NCBI GenBank assembly: GCA_026003395.1
Contig: BPHE01000004.1
Coordinates: forward strand, 124,001 to 188,000
Direction of reading: 5' to 3'
Source of the DNA: Vicingaceae bacterium
Lineage (GTDB): Bacteria; Bacteroidota; Bacteroidia; Flavobacteriales_E; Vicingaceae
Length of the DNA: 64,000 nucleotides
The notes below the pieces were generated by a model. It saw nothing but the letters and a program-made list of their open reading frames with translations. It was not told the DNA's origin and did no database searches. Of this stretch, positions 35,965-43,854 are shown piece by piece. Position numbers and translations under genes: made by a program. Position 1 is the stretch's first letter; each line of letters begins with the position of its first letter.

Positions 35965-36179
35965 ATTATATAAGCTTTGTAAATTTCTGTATCGTTTATG
36001 CTTTTCACAAGCATGTCCGGGTTGGTTTTTTGTTCGTCATATTCAACGTTTGCTTCGTTTTTTTCTAATGAAACATCAACGTGTTCCACTCCATTCAGTG
36101 ATTCGAGCGTACGTTTAACTGAATTGACACAATGTTGGCAACTCATCCCTTCAATTTTCAATCTTGTTTTCTTCATCAT
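35961..36179 (-). CDS. CopZ-like heavy-metal chaperone (HMA domain)
   Basis: A 72-residue cytosolic HMA-domain protein, whole-length equal to CopZ/Atx1: LKIEGMSCQHCVNSVKRTLESLNGVEHVDVS with the CxxC pair at about 14 and 17. It should carry Cu(I) or another soft metal to a P-type ATPase, which is not in the window. A TAATTTTG box lies 4 bases before the start codon. First gene of a two-gene unit with the HMA lipoprotein. Confidence 0.88.
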   Translation of the reverse strand: MMKKTRLKIEGMSCQHCVNSVKRTLESLNGVEHVDVSLEKNEANVEYDEQKTNPDMLVKSINDTEIYKAYII

Positions 36180-36183
36180 TAAG

Positions 36184-36191
36184 CAAAATTA
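36184..36191 (-). promoter_or_regulatory. -7 box (TAATTTTG) directly before the HMA gene
   Basis: TAATTTTG on the minus strand ends 4 bases before the ATG, with TTTG elements about 16 and 21 bases further upstream. If used, the mRNA would be nearly leaderless. Confidence 0.45.
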
Positions 36192-36451
36192 TACAATTTA
36201 TATTTTCCAAAACAAATTCTTTCATTGAAGTGCAACCTATCTTTTATGAACTTGAAATTTTATTGATGATGGAAAAATTAAATCTTTTTTGCATTTACAA
36301 ATCTCATAAATATTTGTTAGTCAATAAAATTTTTTAATCAATTTAACAATTTTCAAACTTTCTTGAAAAGGTGAATAAATTTTTTTAATTCCAAAAAAAA
36401 ACTATTCAAATACATTGTTGATATTCGCCGCAAAATTTTATTTATCATTTT

Positions 36452-37330
36452 ATGGCATTACGTCATTGGGTGGTTTTGCTTTTACTGGCGGCTATTTGGG
36501 GAAGTTCCTTTATTTTGATGAAAAAGGGCTTGGAATCTTTTACTCCATTGCAAGTAGCATCATTTCGTATGTTATTTGCGGCGTTGATTCTGTTGCCATG
36601 GGGATGGTCAAAAATCAGAGACCTACAAAAAAAAGCATTAACCTATTGCTTTTTGGTCGGTTTGATAGGCAACGGCATCCCGGCCTTATTGTTTACAACG
36701 GCTCAAATGCATATCAACAGTTCTTTGGCCGGCATGTTAAATGCCACTACTCCGGTATTTACATTGATTGTTGCTGCGTTGTTTTTTCATACGCCGGTCA
36801 ATATCTATCAAAAAACCGGTGTAGTGACCGGTTTGGCAGGTGCATTTGTATTGCTTTGGGATCCTGCAATTTACAACAAGTTGCCGGTTGATTCGGCCTA
36901 TGGATTGTTGGTTTTGTTGGCTACCTTTTGTTATGCCATTAGTGTCAATATTATCAGAAATAAACTATATGCCATTTCTTCTCTTGCAATCAGTCAGGCG
37001 GCGTTGAGTTTTATGGCTTTACCTTCGTTGGTATATCTGATTTTTTCTTTAGATGGCGATCATTTGTTGTCATATCCGGCTTTGAAAAGTTTGGGATATT
37101 TGTCATTACTGGGATTTGTAGGGACCGGTATGGCTTTGGTGTTATTTAACAGATTGATTAAAGAAACTTCGGCCATTTTTGCGTCAAATGTCACTTACTT
37201 AATTCCGGTGACAGCCATCATGTGGGGGATAATAGACGGAGAAACTATAGAAGGAAGGCATCTGGCAGGCATGTTAATCATCTTTTTGGGGGTGTATTTT
37301 TCAGGCATTTCCGGAAAAACGAAACATTAG
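36452..37330 (+). CDS. EamA/DMT-family permease
   Basis: A 292-residue inner-membrane protein with about ten hydrophobic segments in two EamA repeats. The first begins VVLLLLAAIWGSSFILMKKGLESFTPLQVASFRMLFAALILLPWG in pattern (the W-G-S-S-F motif is typical), and the second starts near YGLLVLLATFCYAISVNIIRN. Members export amino acids, nucleotides or other metabolites; no substrate can be named. The last 4 bases overlap the end of the convergent recJ gene. Confidence 0.88.
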   Translation: MALRHWVVLLLLAAIWGSSFILMKKGLESFTPLQVASFRMLFAALILLPWGWSKIRDLQKKALTYCFLVGLIGNGIPALLFTTAQMHINSSLAGMLNATTPVFTLIVAALFFHTPVNIYQKTGVVTGLAGAFVLLWDPAIYNKLPVDSAYGLLVLLATFCYAISVNIIRNKLYAISSLAISQAALSFMALPSLVYLIFSLDGDHLLSYPALKSLGYLSLLGFVGTGMALVLFNRLIKETSAIFASNVTYLIPVTAIMWGIIDGETIEGRHLAGMLIIFLGVYFSGISGKTKH

Positions 37331-39051
37331 GAGTGTATGCGTAAATCTTTAATTTTCATTTGATACGTGGTTCTGCCGTTAAAATGATTTTCTTCAAGAG
37401 TGAAAACTGCATCAAACGTGGATCCTTCGCTAATGGGTCTGTAATATTCTCCAAAACCAAAGGCAATGGCAGGAATTGATTGTGTTTGGTTATCCTTGTT
37501 TTTGGGGATATTAAACTTCAGGTGGTTTTGTCCTACAATTGAAACATATTTTCCGGCTCTCAGATTGCGGGCAAGAAATACCGGTCGCATGTTGCCCGGT
37601 CCAAATGGAGCCATTTGTTTTAGTATTCGCAAAAATTTTCCTGTAATATCGTCAAGTGAAATTTCTGTGTCGATCTCAAGATAAGGCGTCATATGTTCTT
37701 CGCGAATGGTCTGACTGACAATCCATTCGAATTTTTCGATGAATTTATCCAGGTTTTCTTGTTTTAAAGTAAGCCCGGCAGCATATTTATGTCCGCCGAA
37801 TTGTTCAAGTAGATCACCACATTGGGCGATGGCATTGTAAAGATCGAACCCGGGAACACTCCGGGCAGACCCTGAAATCAAATTATCGTCGCTTGCCGTT
37901 AAAACTACTGTAGGTCTATAGTAATATTCAATCAAACGTGAAGCCACAATACCCACAACACCTTTATGCCAATCTTGTTTAAATACTACAGTGGTTTTTT
38001 TTGATTTATAGGCATCGTTGCTTTCCAGAATGGCAATGGCTTCTTTGGTAGCTGTTTCGTCAAATTCCCGGCGATTGATGTTAAGCTCGTTGATGATGGA
38101 TGCGTGCAGGTCTGCCTGATCGGGATTTTTTGCCAGGAGAGTATTCACTGCATTCCGGGCATCTTTTATTCTGCCTGCTGCATTGATTCTTGGAGCAATA
38201 ACAAAAACAATATCCGAAACGGTGACCTCGTTCCGGTTAAATCCGGCAACATTCAAAATGGCTTTTATTCCCGGCAAAGGATTTTCATTGATTTTTTTGA
38301 GTCCGAAATATGTTAAAATACGATTTTCATCTTCGATAGGCACGATATCTGCGGCAATACTAACGGCCAACAAGTCGATATATTCATTTAACTCGCCTGT
38401 ATGGATGTGATTTCTTTGTGCAAAGGCCTGCATAAATTTGTAACCCACGCCACAGCCGGTAAGTTCTTTAAAAGGATACCCACAATCTTTTTGTTTGGGA
38501 TTCAAGATGGCATAAGCCGGGGGCAAGTGTTCGCCGGGTTGGTGGTGGTCACAGATGATGATGTCTATGCCTTTGTCCATGGCATAAAGCACCTTTTCTA
38601 CCGCTTTTATACCACAGTCCAAAGTAATGATTAATGAAAAATCGTTTTCATGGGCATAATCGATGCCGCGGTAAGACAATCCATATCCTTCGAGGTAGCG
38701 GTCGGGAATATAAAATTCCAAATTGGCATAATACCGTTTGAGAAAATCATATACAAGCGTAACGGCAGTAGTGCCATCCACATCATAATCGCCATAAATT
38801 AAAATTTTTTCGTTGTTCTTTATGGCTTCTACCAACCGGTCTACAGCCCGCTCCATATCTTTCATCAAAAACGGGTCGTACAAATTGGATAAATTAGGGC
38901 GGAAATACCTTTTTGCTTTTTCAAACGTATCGATACCGCGTTGGATTAAAATAGTGGCGATTGGTAAAGGTAGATTGTTTAATTGTTCAGAAAATTTTTT
39001 TACAAATTCGCTGTCTGGTGCAGGAGATATTTTCCAAACCGGAGTTTTCAT
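37327..39051 (-). CDS. recJ: Single-stranded-DNA-specific exonuclease RecJ
   Basis: A 574-residue 5'-3' ssDNA exonuclease used in recombination and mismatch repair. ATG at 39051 gives MKTPVWKISP. The DHH phosphoesterase domain has YGDYDVDGTT near 87-96, ITLDCGIKA, the DHH motif CDHHQPGE near 158 and the metal site LAVSIAADIVP. The DHHA1 domain follows with GVVGIVASRL and GFDLYNAIAQC...FGGHKYAAGLTL. An OB-fold C-terminus ends the protein. Full length for Bacteroidota RecJ. Confidence 0.95.
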   Translation of the reverse strand: MKTPVWKISPAPDSEFVKKFSEQLNNLPLPIATILIQRGIDTFEKAKRYFRPNLSNLYDPFLMKDMERAVDRLVEAIKNNEKILIYGDYDVDGTTAVTLVYDFLKRYYANLEFYIPDRYLEGYGLSYRGIDYAHENDFSLIITLDCGIKAVEKVLYAMDKGIDIIICDHHQPGEHLPPAYAILNPKQKDCGYPFKELTGCGVGYKFMQAFAQRNHIHTGELNEYIDLLAVSIAADIVPIEDENRILTYFGLKKINENPLPGIKAILNVAGFNRNEVTVSDIVFVIAPRINAAGRIKDARNAVNTLLAKNPDQADLHASIINELNINRREFDETATKEAIAILESNDAYKSKKTTVVFKQDWHKGVVGIVASRLIEYYYRPTVVLTASDDNLISGSARSVPGFDLYNAIAQCGDLLEQFGGHKYAAGLTLKQENLDKFIEKFEWIVSQTIREEHMTPYLEIDTEISLDDITGKFLRILKQMAPFGPGNMRPVFLARNLRAGKYVSIVGQNHLKFNIPKNKDNQTQSIPAIAFGFGEYYRPISEGSTFDAVFTLEENHFNGRTTYQMKIKDLRIHS

Positions 39052-39247
39052 GGCTTGCAAAATTAAACATAAAGTTTCTGTTTTATATCATCGGTTGAAA
39101 AACTATTTATGATTTAATCCCCTTTGACCGGTTGGTTTTTATTTATCATAATTTTAAATTTGATTGAAACTGTAAATATTGATGACAAACATTTGTGAGG
39201 GAATTTCCGTATGTTTTCAAATTTCATTTATTTTGCACAAAAAATTT

Positions 39248-40132
39248 ATGAAGAATTTATTCTTTGCTTTATTGTGTTTTATTTTTCAGGTTGATTACCT
39301 TTTTTCACAGATTGCTGCAGGATTATACAAGGTAGAAGTTTATGTGACATCACAAGAGGGGGCTGTAGCCAATGCTTTGGTGGCGTTGCAACATGATCAA
39401 ATGGTGCTCAATGCGTCCAATACCAATAGTAAGGGAGAGTGTATATTTATGCTTGATACCACAAAACACGACTACAACAATGTATGGTTGAAAGTACAAA
39501 AAGAAGGTTATTTGCCTTATTTTAAACAAGTAAATATTATCAAGCAAGATAAAATTAAAGTCAAACTCGACATCGACAAAAAATCAGAGATTTATCAACA
39601 ACAACAAAAATTACAAGAACAACAAAGAGCCGAAGAAAAAGCAGAAAAAGAAGCTGAGAAACAGAAAGAAGAGGCAGAAAAAGCAAAAAAAGAAGCTGAA
39701 CGTCAGCAGGAAAAGTTAGAGAAAGAGCAAAAACAGGCCGAAAAAGAAATGCAACAACAACAGAAAGAATTGGAAAAACAAAAAAAAGAACAAGAAAAAC
39801 GAGAAAAAGAGGTAGCACAACAACAAAAAATTGCCGATCAGAGAATGAAGTATGAAGAAGATTTGAAAAAAATCCGAGAAAAGAAGTCAAAATATGAACA
39901 GGACTACAAAGCAATCGAAGTGGAGTTAAAAGAATATACCGTAAAACAAGATAAAATTGATGTAAAAGCTGCAAAGGGCAAATATGACGCTCAAAAAGCC
40001 GCTGATAAAAAAAGTAAAATTGATAAAAAGAAGGCCAAGTTGATGGCCAAAAAGGAAAAAAACTTACAAAAAATTGAAAAACTCAATAAAAAAGAAGAAA
40101 AAATATTGAAAAAGCTGAAAAAACTCGATTAA
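39248..40132 (+). CDS. Secreted protein: carboxypeptidase-regulatory-like domain plus a long charged coiled coil
   Basis: A 294-residue protein with a signal peptide (MKNLFFALLCFIFQVDYLFSQ). Residues 24-105 look like a beta-sandwich with the CarboxypepD_reg/peptidase-associated pattern (VEVYVTSQEGAVANALVALQHD...NTNSKGECIF). From about 110 to the C-terminus the sequence is almost only Lys, Glu, Gln and Ala in heptad-like runs (EKEAEKQKEEAEKAKKEA), a long coiled coil. ATG at 39248 was chosen because an upstream start at 39179 would put 23 residues before the signal. No enzyme motif. It is followed 11 bases downstream by a DUF4920 lipoprotein, starting a run of envelope genes. Confidence 0.72.
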   Translation: MKNLFFALLCFIFQVDYLFSQIAAGLYKVEVYVTSQEGAVANALVALQHDQMVLNASNTNSKGECIFMLDTTKHDYNNVWLKVQKEGYLPYFKQVNIIKQDKIKVKLDIDKKSEIYQQQQKLQEQQRAEEKAEKEAEKQKEEAEKAKKEAERQQEKLEKEQKQAEKEMQQQQKELEKQKKEQEKREKEVAQQQKIADQRMKYEEDLKKIREKKSKYEQDYKAIEVELKEYTVKQDKIDVKAAKGKYDAQKAADKKSKIDKKKAKLMAKKEKNLQKIEKLNKKEEKILKKLKKLD

Positions 40133-40143
40133 AATTCAATAAT

Positions 40144-40653
40144 ATGAAGAATTTAAAAATGTTATTATCAATTGCCATTTTCATGACAATGGCAAGTTGT
40201 GGAAACAATCAGGAGGAAGAAAATTTACATGAAGAGAATGTTGTAACAGTGGATACTACCTACGAAATTTTTGGGGACAGCATTAGTGCAGAAGGGGCCA
40301 TTGATGCCTACCGGGCCATTGAACAACTTAAAGAAAAAGATTCGGTATACGTCAAAATAGTTTCGATTATTGATGAAGTTTGTCAAAAAAAGGGATGTTG
40401 GATGGATCTTAAAGTAAACGACACGTCCTATATTACTGTTAGATTTGTGGATTATTCTTTTTTCGTACCAAAAGATGCTGCCGGAAGAGAAGCTGTGGTA
40501 GAAGGATGGCTAAAGGCAGATACATTGTCGGTTGAGGAGTTGCGTCATTATGCGTCTGATGCAGGACAATCTCAAGAAGAAATCAACAATATCATCAAAC
40601 CCGAAATAAGTTATGAGTTGATGGCTCATGGAGTCTTGATCAAAAAACCATAA
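40144..40653 (+). CDS. DUF4920-family lipoprotein
   Basis: A 169-residue lipoprotein (MKNLKMLLSIAIFMTMASC, lipidated at Cys19) with an Asp/Glu-rich linker and a DUF4920 domain: DSISAEGAIDAYRAIEQLKEKDSVYVKI and IDEVCQKKGCWMDLKV. The CxxxGCWM motif is the family mark and recalls small OB-like metal or redox-binding folds. Function is unknown. It sits between the coiled-coil protein and the cytochrome-like lipoprotein. Confidence 0.85.
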   Translation: MKNLKMLLSIAIFMTMASCGNNQEEENLHEENVVTVDTTYEIFGDSISAEGAIDAYRAIEQLKEKDSVYVKIVSIIDEVCQKKGCWMDLKVNDTSYITVRFVDYSFFVPKDAAGREAVVEGWLKADTLSVEELRHYASDAGQSQEEINNIIKPEISYELMAHGVLIKKP

Positions 40654-40659
40654 ACTGCC

Positions 40660-41091
40660 ATGAGATTTTTGATGATTATATCTTTAGCTGTTTATTCATT
40701 GGTGTTGTTTTTTTCTTGTACCCATCAACAAGAAAAACCGGTCGAAAAACAATCTGCAAAACAAGTTTTCAACCCAAACGGAGACAGTGAAATGGCCTTA
40801 ATCATGAGAGAAATGTATGATATGGCCGAAAATTGGAAAAGAAATGAAAAAATTGATACCACTTTCATCGAAAAAATAAAAAATTTTCATCATAAAAAAC
40901 CAACCGACCCGTCGGTGCTTGACTCGGGGTTTGTGGCATTTGCCCTATCTTTGAATAATCAGGCAGAGCTTTTGAAACAACAGGGATTCGATAAGGATTT
41001 ATTTAACTCTTTTGTGAACAAATGTATGGACTGCCATACAATTTATTGTCCCGGGCCAAAAAGGAAGATTGCAAAATTGTATATCAAATAA
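40660..41091 (+). CDS. Cytochrome c'-like lipoprotein
   Basis: A 143-residue lipoprotein (MRFLMIISLAVYSLVLFFSC, lipidated near Cys20). The mature part looks alpha-helical (MALIMREMYDMAENWKRNE; FVAFALSLNNQAELLKQ) and ends with a single heme-attachment motif CMDCH close to the C-terminus. The arrangement (helical bundle, C-terminal CxxCH) matches cytochrome c' or c-556. It could scavenge NO or carry electrons in the envelope. The neighbouring DUF4920 and OmpH-like genes do not tell more. Confidence 0.75.
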   Translation: MRFLMIISLAVYSLVLFFSCTHQQEKPVEKQSAKQVFNPNGDSEMALIMREMYDMAENWKRNEKIDTTFIEKIKNFHHKKPTDPSVLDSGFVAFALSLNNQAELLKQQGFDKDLFNSFVNKCMDCHTIYCPGPKRKIAKLYIK

Positions 41092-41113
41092 TAACTTTTT
41101 AAAACAAATCGAA

Positions 41114-41743
41114 ATGAAAAAATTACAACAATCTATATTATTGACTTTAATTATTGGAATGACGATATCTTGCGGAGAAAAGAAACAAAAACAACCTAAT
41201 AATGTCAATGTTGACTCATCGGCTACAGAAAATCAATCCACTTTAGATACCGAACAAGATACGGCTATTTCATTGTCAAGTTTTCCGATCGCCGTCATTG
41301 ACAGTGATACTTTGATGGAACAATACCTTTATGTGCAAGAGTTAAAAAAACAATTGGAAAAACGTATCAAGGAATATGAAGCCAATTTTGACAAAAAAGT
41401 CAAGAGTTTTCAACGTGAAGTAGAAGAATTTCAAAAAAATGCTCGTTATTTGACATCTACTGAATTGCAAAAAAAACAAGAAGAATTGATGCAGAAAGAG
41501 CAAAACCTGGCGCAACTTAAAGAAGAATTGGGTTCGAAATTGATGAACGAAGAAGCTGAATTGTCAAAAGCCCTGCAGTTTCGTGTTCAAGATTATTTAA
41601 AACGTCACAAGGAACGCTATAATTATCGCTTGATATTGACCAAATCGGCTATGAGCAATGTGTTGTATGCAGATTCCACCATTGATATCACTAAAGAAAT
41701 TGTAAAGGGCTTAAATGCCGAATATAAAAAGAATAATCCGTGA
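41114..41743 (+). CDS. OmpH/Skp-like lipoprotein
   Basis: A 209-residue lipoprotein; ATG at 41114 gives MKKLQQSILLTLIIGMTISC. After a Ser/Thr/Asp-rich linker comes an OmpH domain: FPIAVIDSDTLMEQYLYVQELKKQLEKRIKEYEANFDKKVKSFQREVEEFQKN with a helical hairpin, then LILTKSAMSNVLYADSTIDITKEIVKGLNAEYKK, the standard end of Skp-type chaperones. Skp escorts outer-membrane proteins through the periplasm; the lipid anchor would keep this copy at a membrane. It overlaps the DUF4924 gene by 4 bases (GTGA). Confidence 0.85.
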   Translation: MKKLQQSILLTLIIGMTISCGEKKQKQPNNVNVDSSATENQSTLDTEQDTAISLSSFPIAVIDSDTLMEQYLYVQELKKQLEKRIKEYEANFDKKVKSFQREVEEFQKNARYLTSTELQKKQEELMQKEQNLAQLKEELGSKLMNEEAELSKALQFRVQDYLKRHKERYNYRLILTKSAMSNVLYADSTIDITKEIVKGLNAEYKKNNP

Positions 41744-42300
41744 ACATAGCCAAACAACTTGAACGGGAAAACATTGTGGAATATATCCTCTTTATGTGGC
41801 AAATGGAGGATCTTATACGGGCATGTTTATTCGACCTGGATACTATTTATCAAACCATCATTCAAAAATTTGAAACATCCGAAGAAACCAAATGGGAGAT
41901 AAAAGAATGGTTTCATCGACGCATTGATCAAATGATGAAAGAAGGCATTGCCGAGAAAGGACATTTAAGTGATGTTAGGCAATATCAATTACAATTGCAA
42001 CATCTTCACCAGGCATTGATTGCGTTGTTGCAAGATTCGGTGTATATCAAACTGTATGAAAAGGCCCAACCCTATATTCTCGAGTTATATAAAAAATCAG
42101 ATGGGAAGATTGTGCATGAGACCGAAATTTGTCTGACTGCGCTTTATGGCATTATGATCTTAAAACTTCAAAAGAAGGAAATCTCTAAAGATACTTTAAA
42201 CGCCATTCAAGACATTTCAAAAATGATGGGCTACCTCGCTAAGAAATTTAATGAATATCGCAGAGGAGAGCTGAGGTTGCCAAATTTTAAAAAAAATTAA
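41740..42300 (+). CDS. DUF4924-family protein
   Basis: A 186-residue predicted cytosolic alpha-helical protein starting at GTG 41740 (MNIAKQLERENIVEYILFMWQMEDLIRAC). The DUF4924 pattern runs through MMKEGIAEKGHLSDVRQYQLQLQHLHQALI. No catalytic residue or cofactor site was recognised; function unknown. Its start overlaps the stop of the OmpH-like gene, so expression is coupled. Confidence 0.82.
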   Translation: MNIAKQLERENIVEYILFMWQMEDLIRACLFDLDTIYQTIIQKFETSEETKWEIKEWFHRRIDQMMKEGIAEKGHLSDVRQYQLQLQHLHQALIALLQDSVYIKLYEKAQPYILELYKKSDGKIVHETEICLTALYGIMILKLQKKEISKDTLNAIQDISKMMGYLAKKFNEYRRGELRLPNFKKN

Positions 42301-42502
42301 ATCTCCGTTTATCCTTTTTTGACTTGTAAATTTTTTTGATTATAGCAGAAAGTATGTTGGATATAGTTTTTTTTGAAGAAAATCTAGAATTCTACTTGAA
42401 TCTAATAAAACTTATGGAATAATAAAATGATTTGGGGATATTACTAATGAATAGGGAGGCAGAATTTTTTTACATCACAAAGAAAGTTGCAAAACAAAAA
42501 TT

Positions 42503-42579
42503 AGTCGGGGTGGCAGGATTCGAACCTGCGACCTCCTGCTCCCAAAGCAGGCGCGATAACCGGGCTACGCTACACCCCG
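42503..42579 (-). tRNA. tRNA-Pro(TGG)
   Basis: 77-base class I tRNA on the minus strand; acceptor CGGGGTG/CACCCCG, anticodon loop TTTGGGA (anticodon TGG), T arm GCAGGTTCGAATCCTGC, discriminator A. CCA is not encoded. It may share a transcript with the S23-like gene and tRNA-Ser upstream. Confidence 0.96.
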
Positions 42580-42592
42580 CAACCTCAAGGGG

Positions 42593-43012
42593 TTAATAAG
42601 TGTTATAATTTTCCTCTTCCTGATAATTTTCAGATTCCTCGTTGTCTTCTCTTTTTCTTCTGCCTTTTCCGCTGAAGCTTTTCACCATTCCCAACAACAT
42701 TTTCGATGCTTGTTCATACAAACCATAAAATTCGTTGTAGTCGGTTTCGCTGACTTTGCCGGCAGTTTTCAAAACATCCAACAGTGCCACACTTTCAAAC
42801 ACGGCACTACGTGCGCGAGTGTAAAAATAGCGTTTGTCGCTGAATGTTCTTCTGCCGGTTCCTTCGGCCAGATTCAGCACAATGTTTAATGTGGATTTGC
42901 GAAGCTCGTTTTTGAAATAATCATCCAAATCTGAAGATGACAAATAATTTAACACCTTTACATTAAGGTCTTTAACGAGCTGGTAAACATCCAATTTTTC
43001 AAAATCAAACAT
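42593..43012 (-). CDS. Four-helix-bundle protein of the 23S intervening-sequence (S23) family
   Basis: A 139-residue protein with the S23/IVP signature: FEKLDVYQLVKDLN, LSSSDLDDYFKNELRKSTLNIVLNLAEGTGR and YFYTRARSAVFESVALLDVL. The C-terminal 30 residues are a charged tail rich in Arg, Glu and Asn, unlike the compact core. The family is known from intervening sequences inside 23S rRNA genes and as free-standing genes in Bacteroidota; function unknown. Here the gene lies between tRNA-Ser (5') and tRNA-Pro (3') on the same strand, with 46 and 13 bases of spacing, so it may be cotranscribed with them. Confidence 0.85.
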   Translation of the reverse strand: MFDFEKLDVYQLVKDLNVKVLNYLSSSDLDDYFKNELRKSTLNIVLNLAEGTGRRTFSDKRYFYTRARSAVFESVALLDVLKTAGKVSETDYNEFYGLYEQASKMLLGMVKSFSGKGRRKREDNEESENYQEEENYNTY

Positions 43013-43055
43013 AGTTTTAAGTTTTTAGGGTTAATGAATTATTGTTAGTTAGTTG

Positions 43056-43145
<90 letters not shown>

Positions 43146-43153
43146 TCTATTAA

Positions 43154-43168
43154 AAAGAACGTTTTTCA
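43154..43168 (-). repeat. 15-bp repeat TGAAAAACGTTCTTT, downstream copy
   Basis: Exact copy of 43214-43228, 60 bases apart. It lies in the predicted leader, 8 bases before mature tRNA-Ser. The core CGTTCTTT resembles a boxA antitermination element. Confidence 0.55.
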
Positions 43169-43179
43169 AACAGTGCCTG

Positions 43180-43187
43180 CAAATGTA
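43180..43187 (-). promoter_or_regulatory. -7 box (TACATTTG) of tRNA-Ser(GCT), inside a small dyad
   Basis: Full TAnnTTTG match between the two 15-bp repeats, about 35 bases before the tRNA. It is enclosed by TGCCT/AGGCA arms (43174-43191), which could be a binding site or chance. Confidence 0.6.
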
Positions 43188-43213
43188 GGCAATTATTTTT
43201 TTCGTTTTGCTTT

Positions 43214-43228
43214 AAAGAACGTTTTTCA
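43214..43228 (-). repeat. 15-bp repeat TGAAAAACGTTCTTT, upstream copy
   Basis: Lies upstream of the -7 box, before the predicted transcription start, where it would act as DNA and not RNA if functional. Confidence 0.5.
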
Positions 43229-43262
43229 GTGGGCAAAAGTACAAATACTTTTAATTTGTTTA

Positions 43263-43850
43263 TTATGATTTTTTATTTTTCCTGTAAAAATTCAATGTAA
43301 AAGTGCATTGCCAATTAAGGCCTGAAACATGGGGCAAAGAATAACTTACGGAAGGGATGATGTGAATGGACAAATCATCGCTTACGTCAAAATAAAATAA
43401 ATGAGCATCTACGGCTGCATCTACTATGTTTAAAACATAGATTCCGGCTGATGCAATAAATAAAAGGTCTCTATTACGCCTTGCAATTTCCAAATTGGTT
43501 AGTATCCAATTGTCGGGTTGTCCGGAAAACTCATCCGGTTGTCCGTTGATTCTTTGAATGTAAGCGTTTTTGTAACGTACAAACTTTTGGTTTTGATCCA
43601 GAGCAAAATAAATGGATGTGCTTAATGCAGCATAAATGATGGGTGTTTTCCACCATTTTCGGTTGTATATTTGACCTGTTCCGGGAACTATGGCAGATAA
43701 AATTACAGCTTTTTTCACAGAGTGTCCAGTATCGGCAGATTGAACGGTTATGGTGTCGGATTTGGGTTTATAGGCCGGTTTGTCCGATTGTGCAGGTAAA
43801 TGAAGAAAAAAAGCAAAGCATGATAAAATTGCTGTTATATAACGCAACAT
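43263..43850 (-). CDS. DUF5683-family membrane protein
   Basis: A 195-residue protein with a signal or anchor sequence (MLRYITAILSCFAFFLHLPAQ). The family pattern KKAVILSAIVPGTGQIYNRKWWKTPIIYAAL is followed by further membrane segments (DLLFIASAGIYVLNIVDAAVDAHLFYFDV). The gene is regularly found beside parB in Bacteroidota; function unknown. It starts 4 bases after the parB stop, so it belongs to the parAB operon. Confidence 0.85.
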   Translation of the reverse strand: MLRYITAILSCFAFFLHLPAQSDKPAYKPKSDTITVQSADTGHSVKKAVILSAIVPGTGQIYNRKWWKTPIIYAALSTSIYFALDQNQKFVRYKNAYIQRINGQPDEFSGQPDNWILTNLEIARRNRDLLFIASAGIYVLNIVDAAVDAHLFYFDVSDDLSIHIIPSVSYSLPHVSGLNWQCTFTLNFYRKNKKS

Positions 43851-43854
43851 GTGG

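Noticed and set aside
39580-40130. Lys/Glu/Gln-rich stretch considered as a tandem DNA repeat
   Set aside because: Units vary in length and sequence; it is a coiled coil in a protein, not a DNA repeat array.
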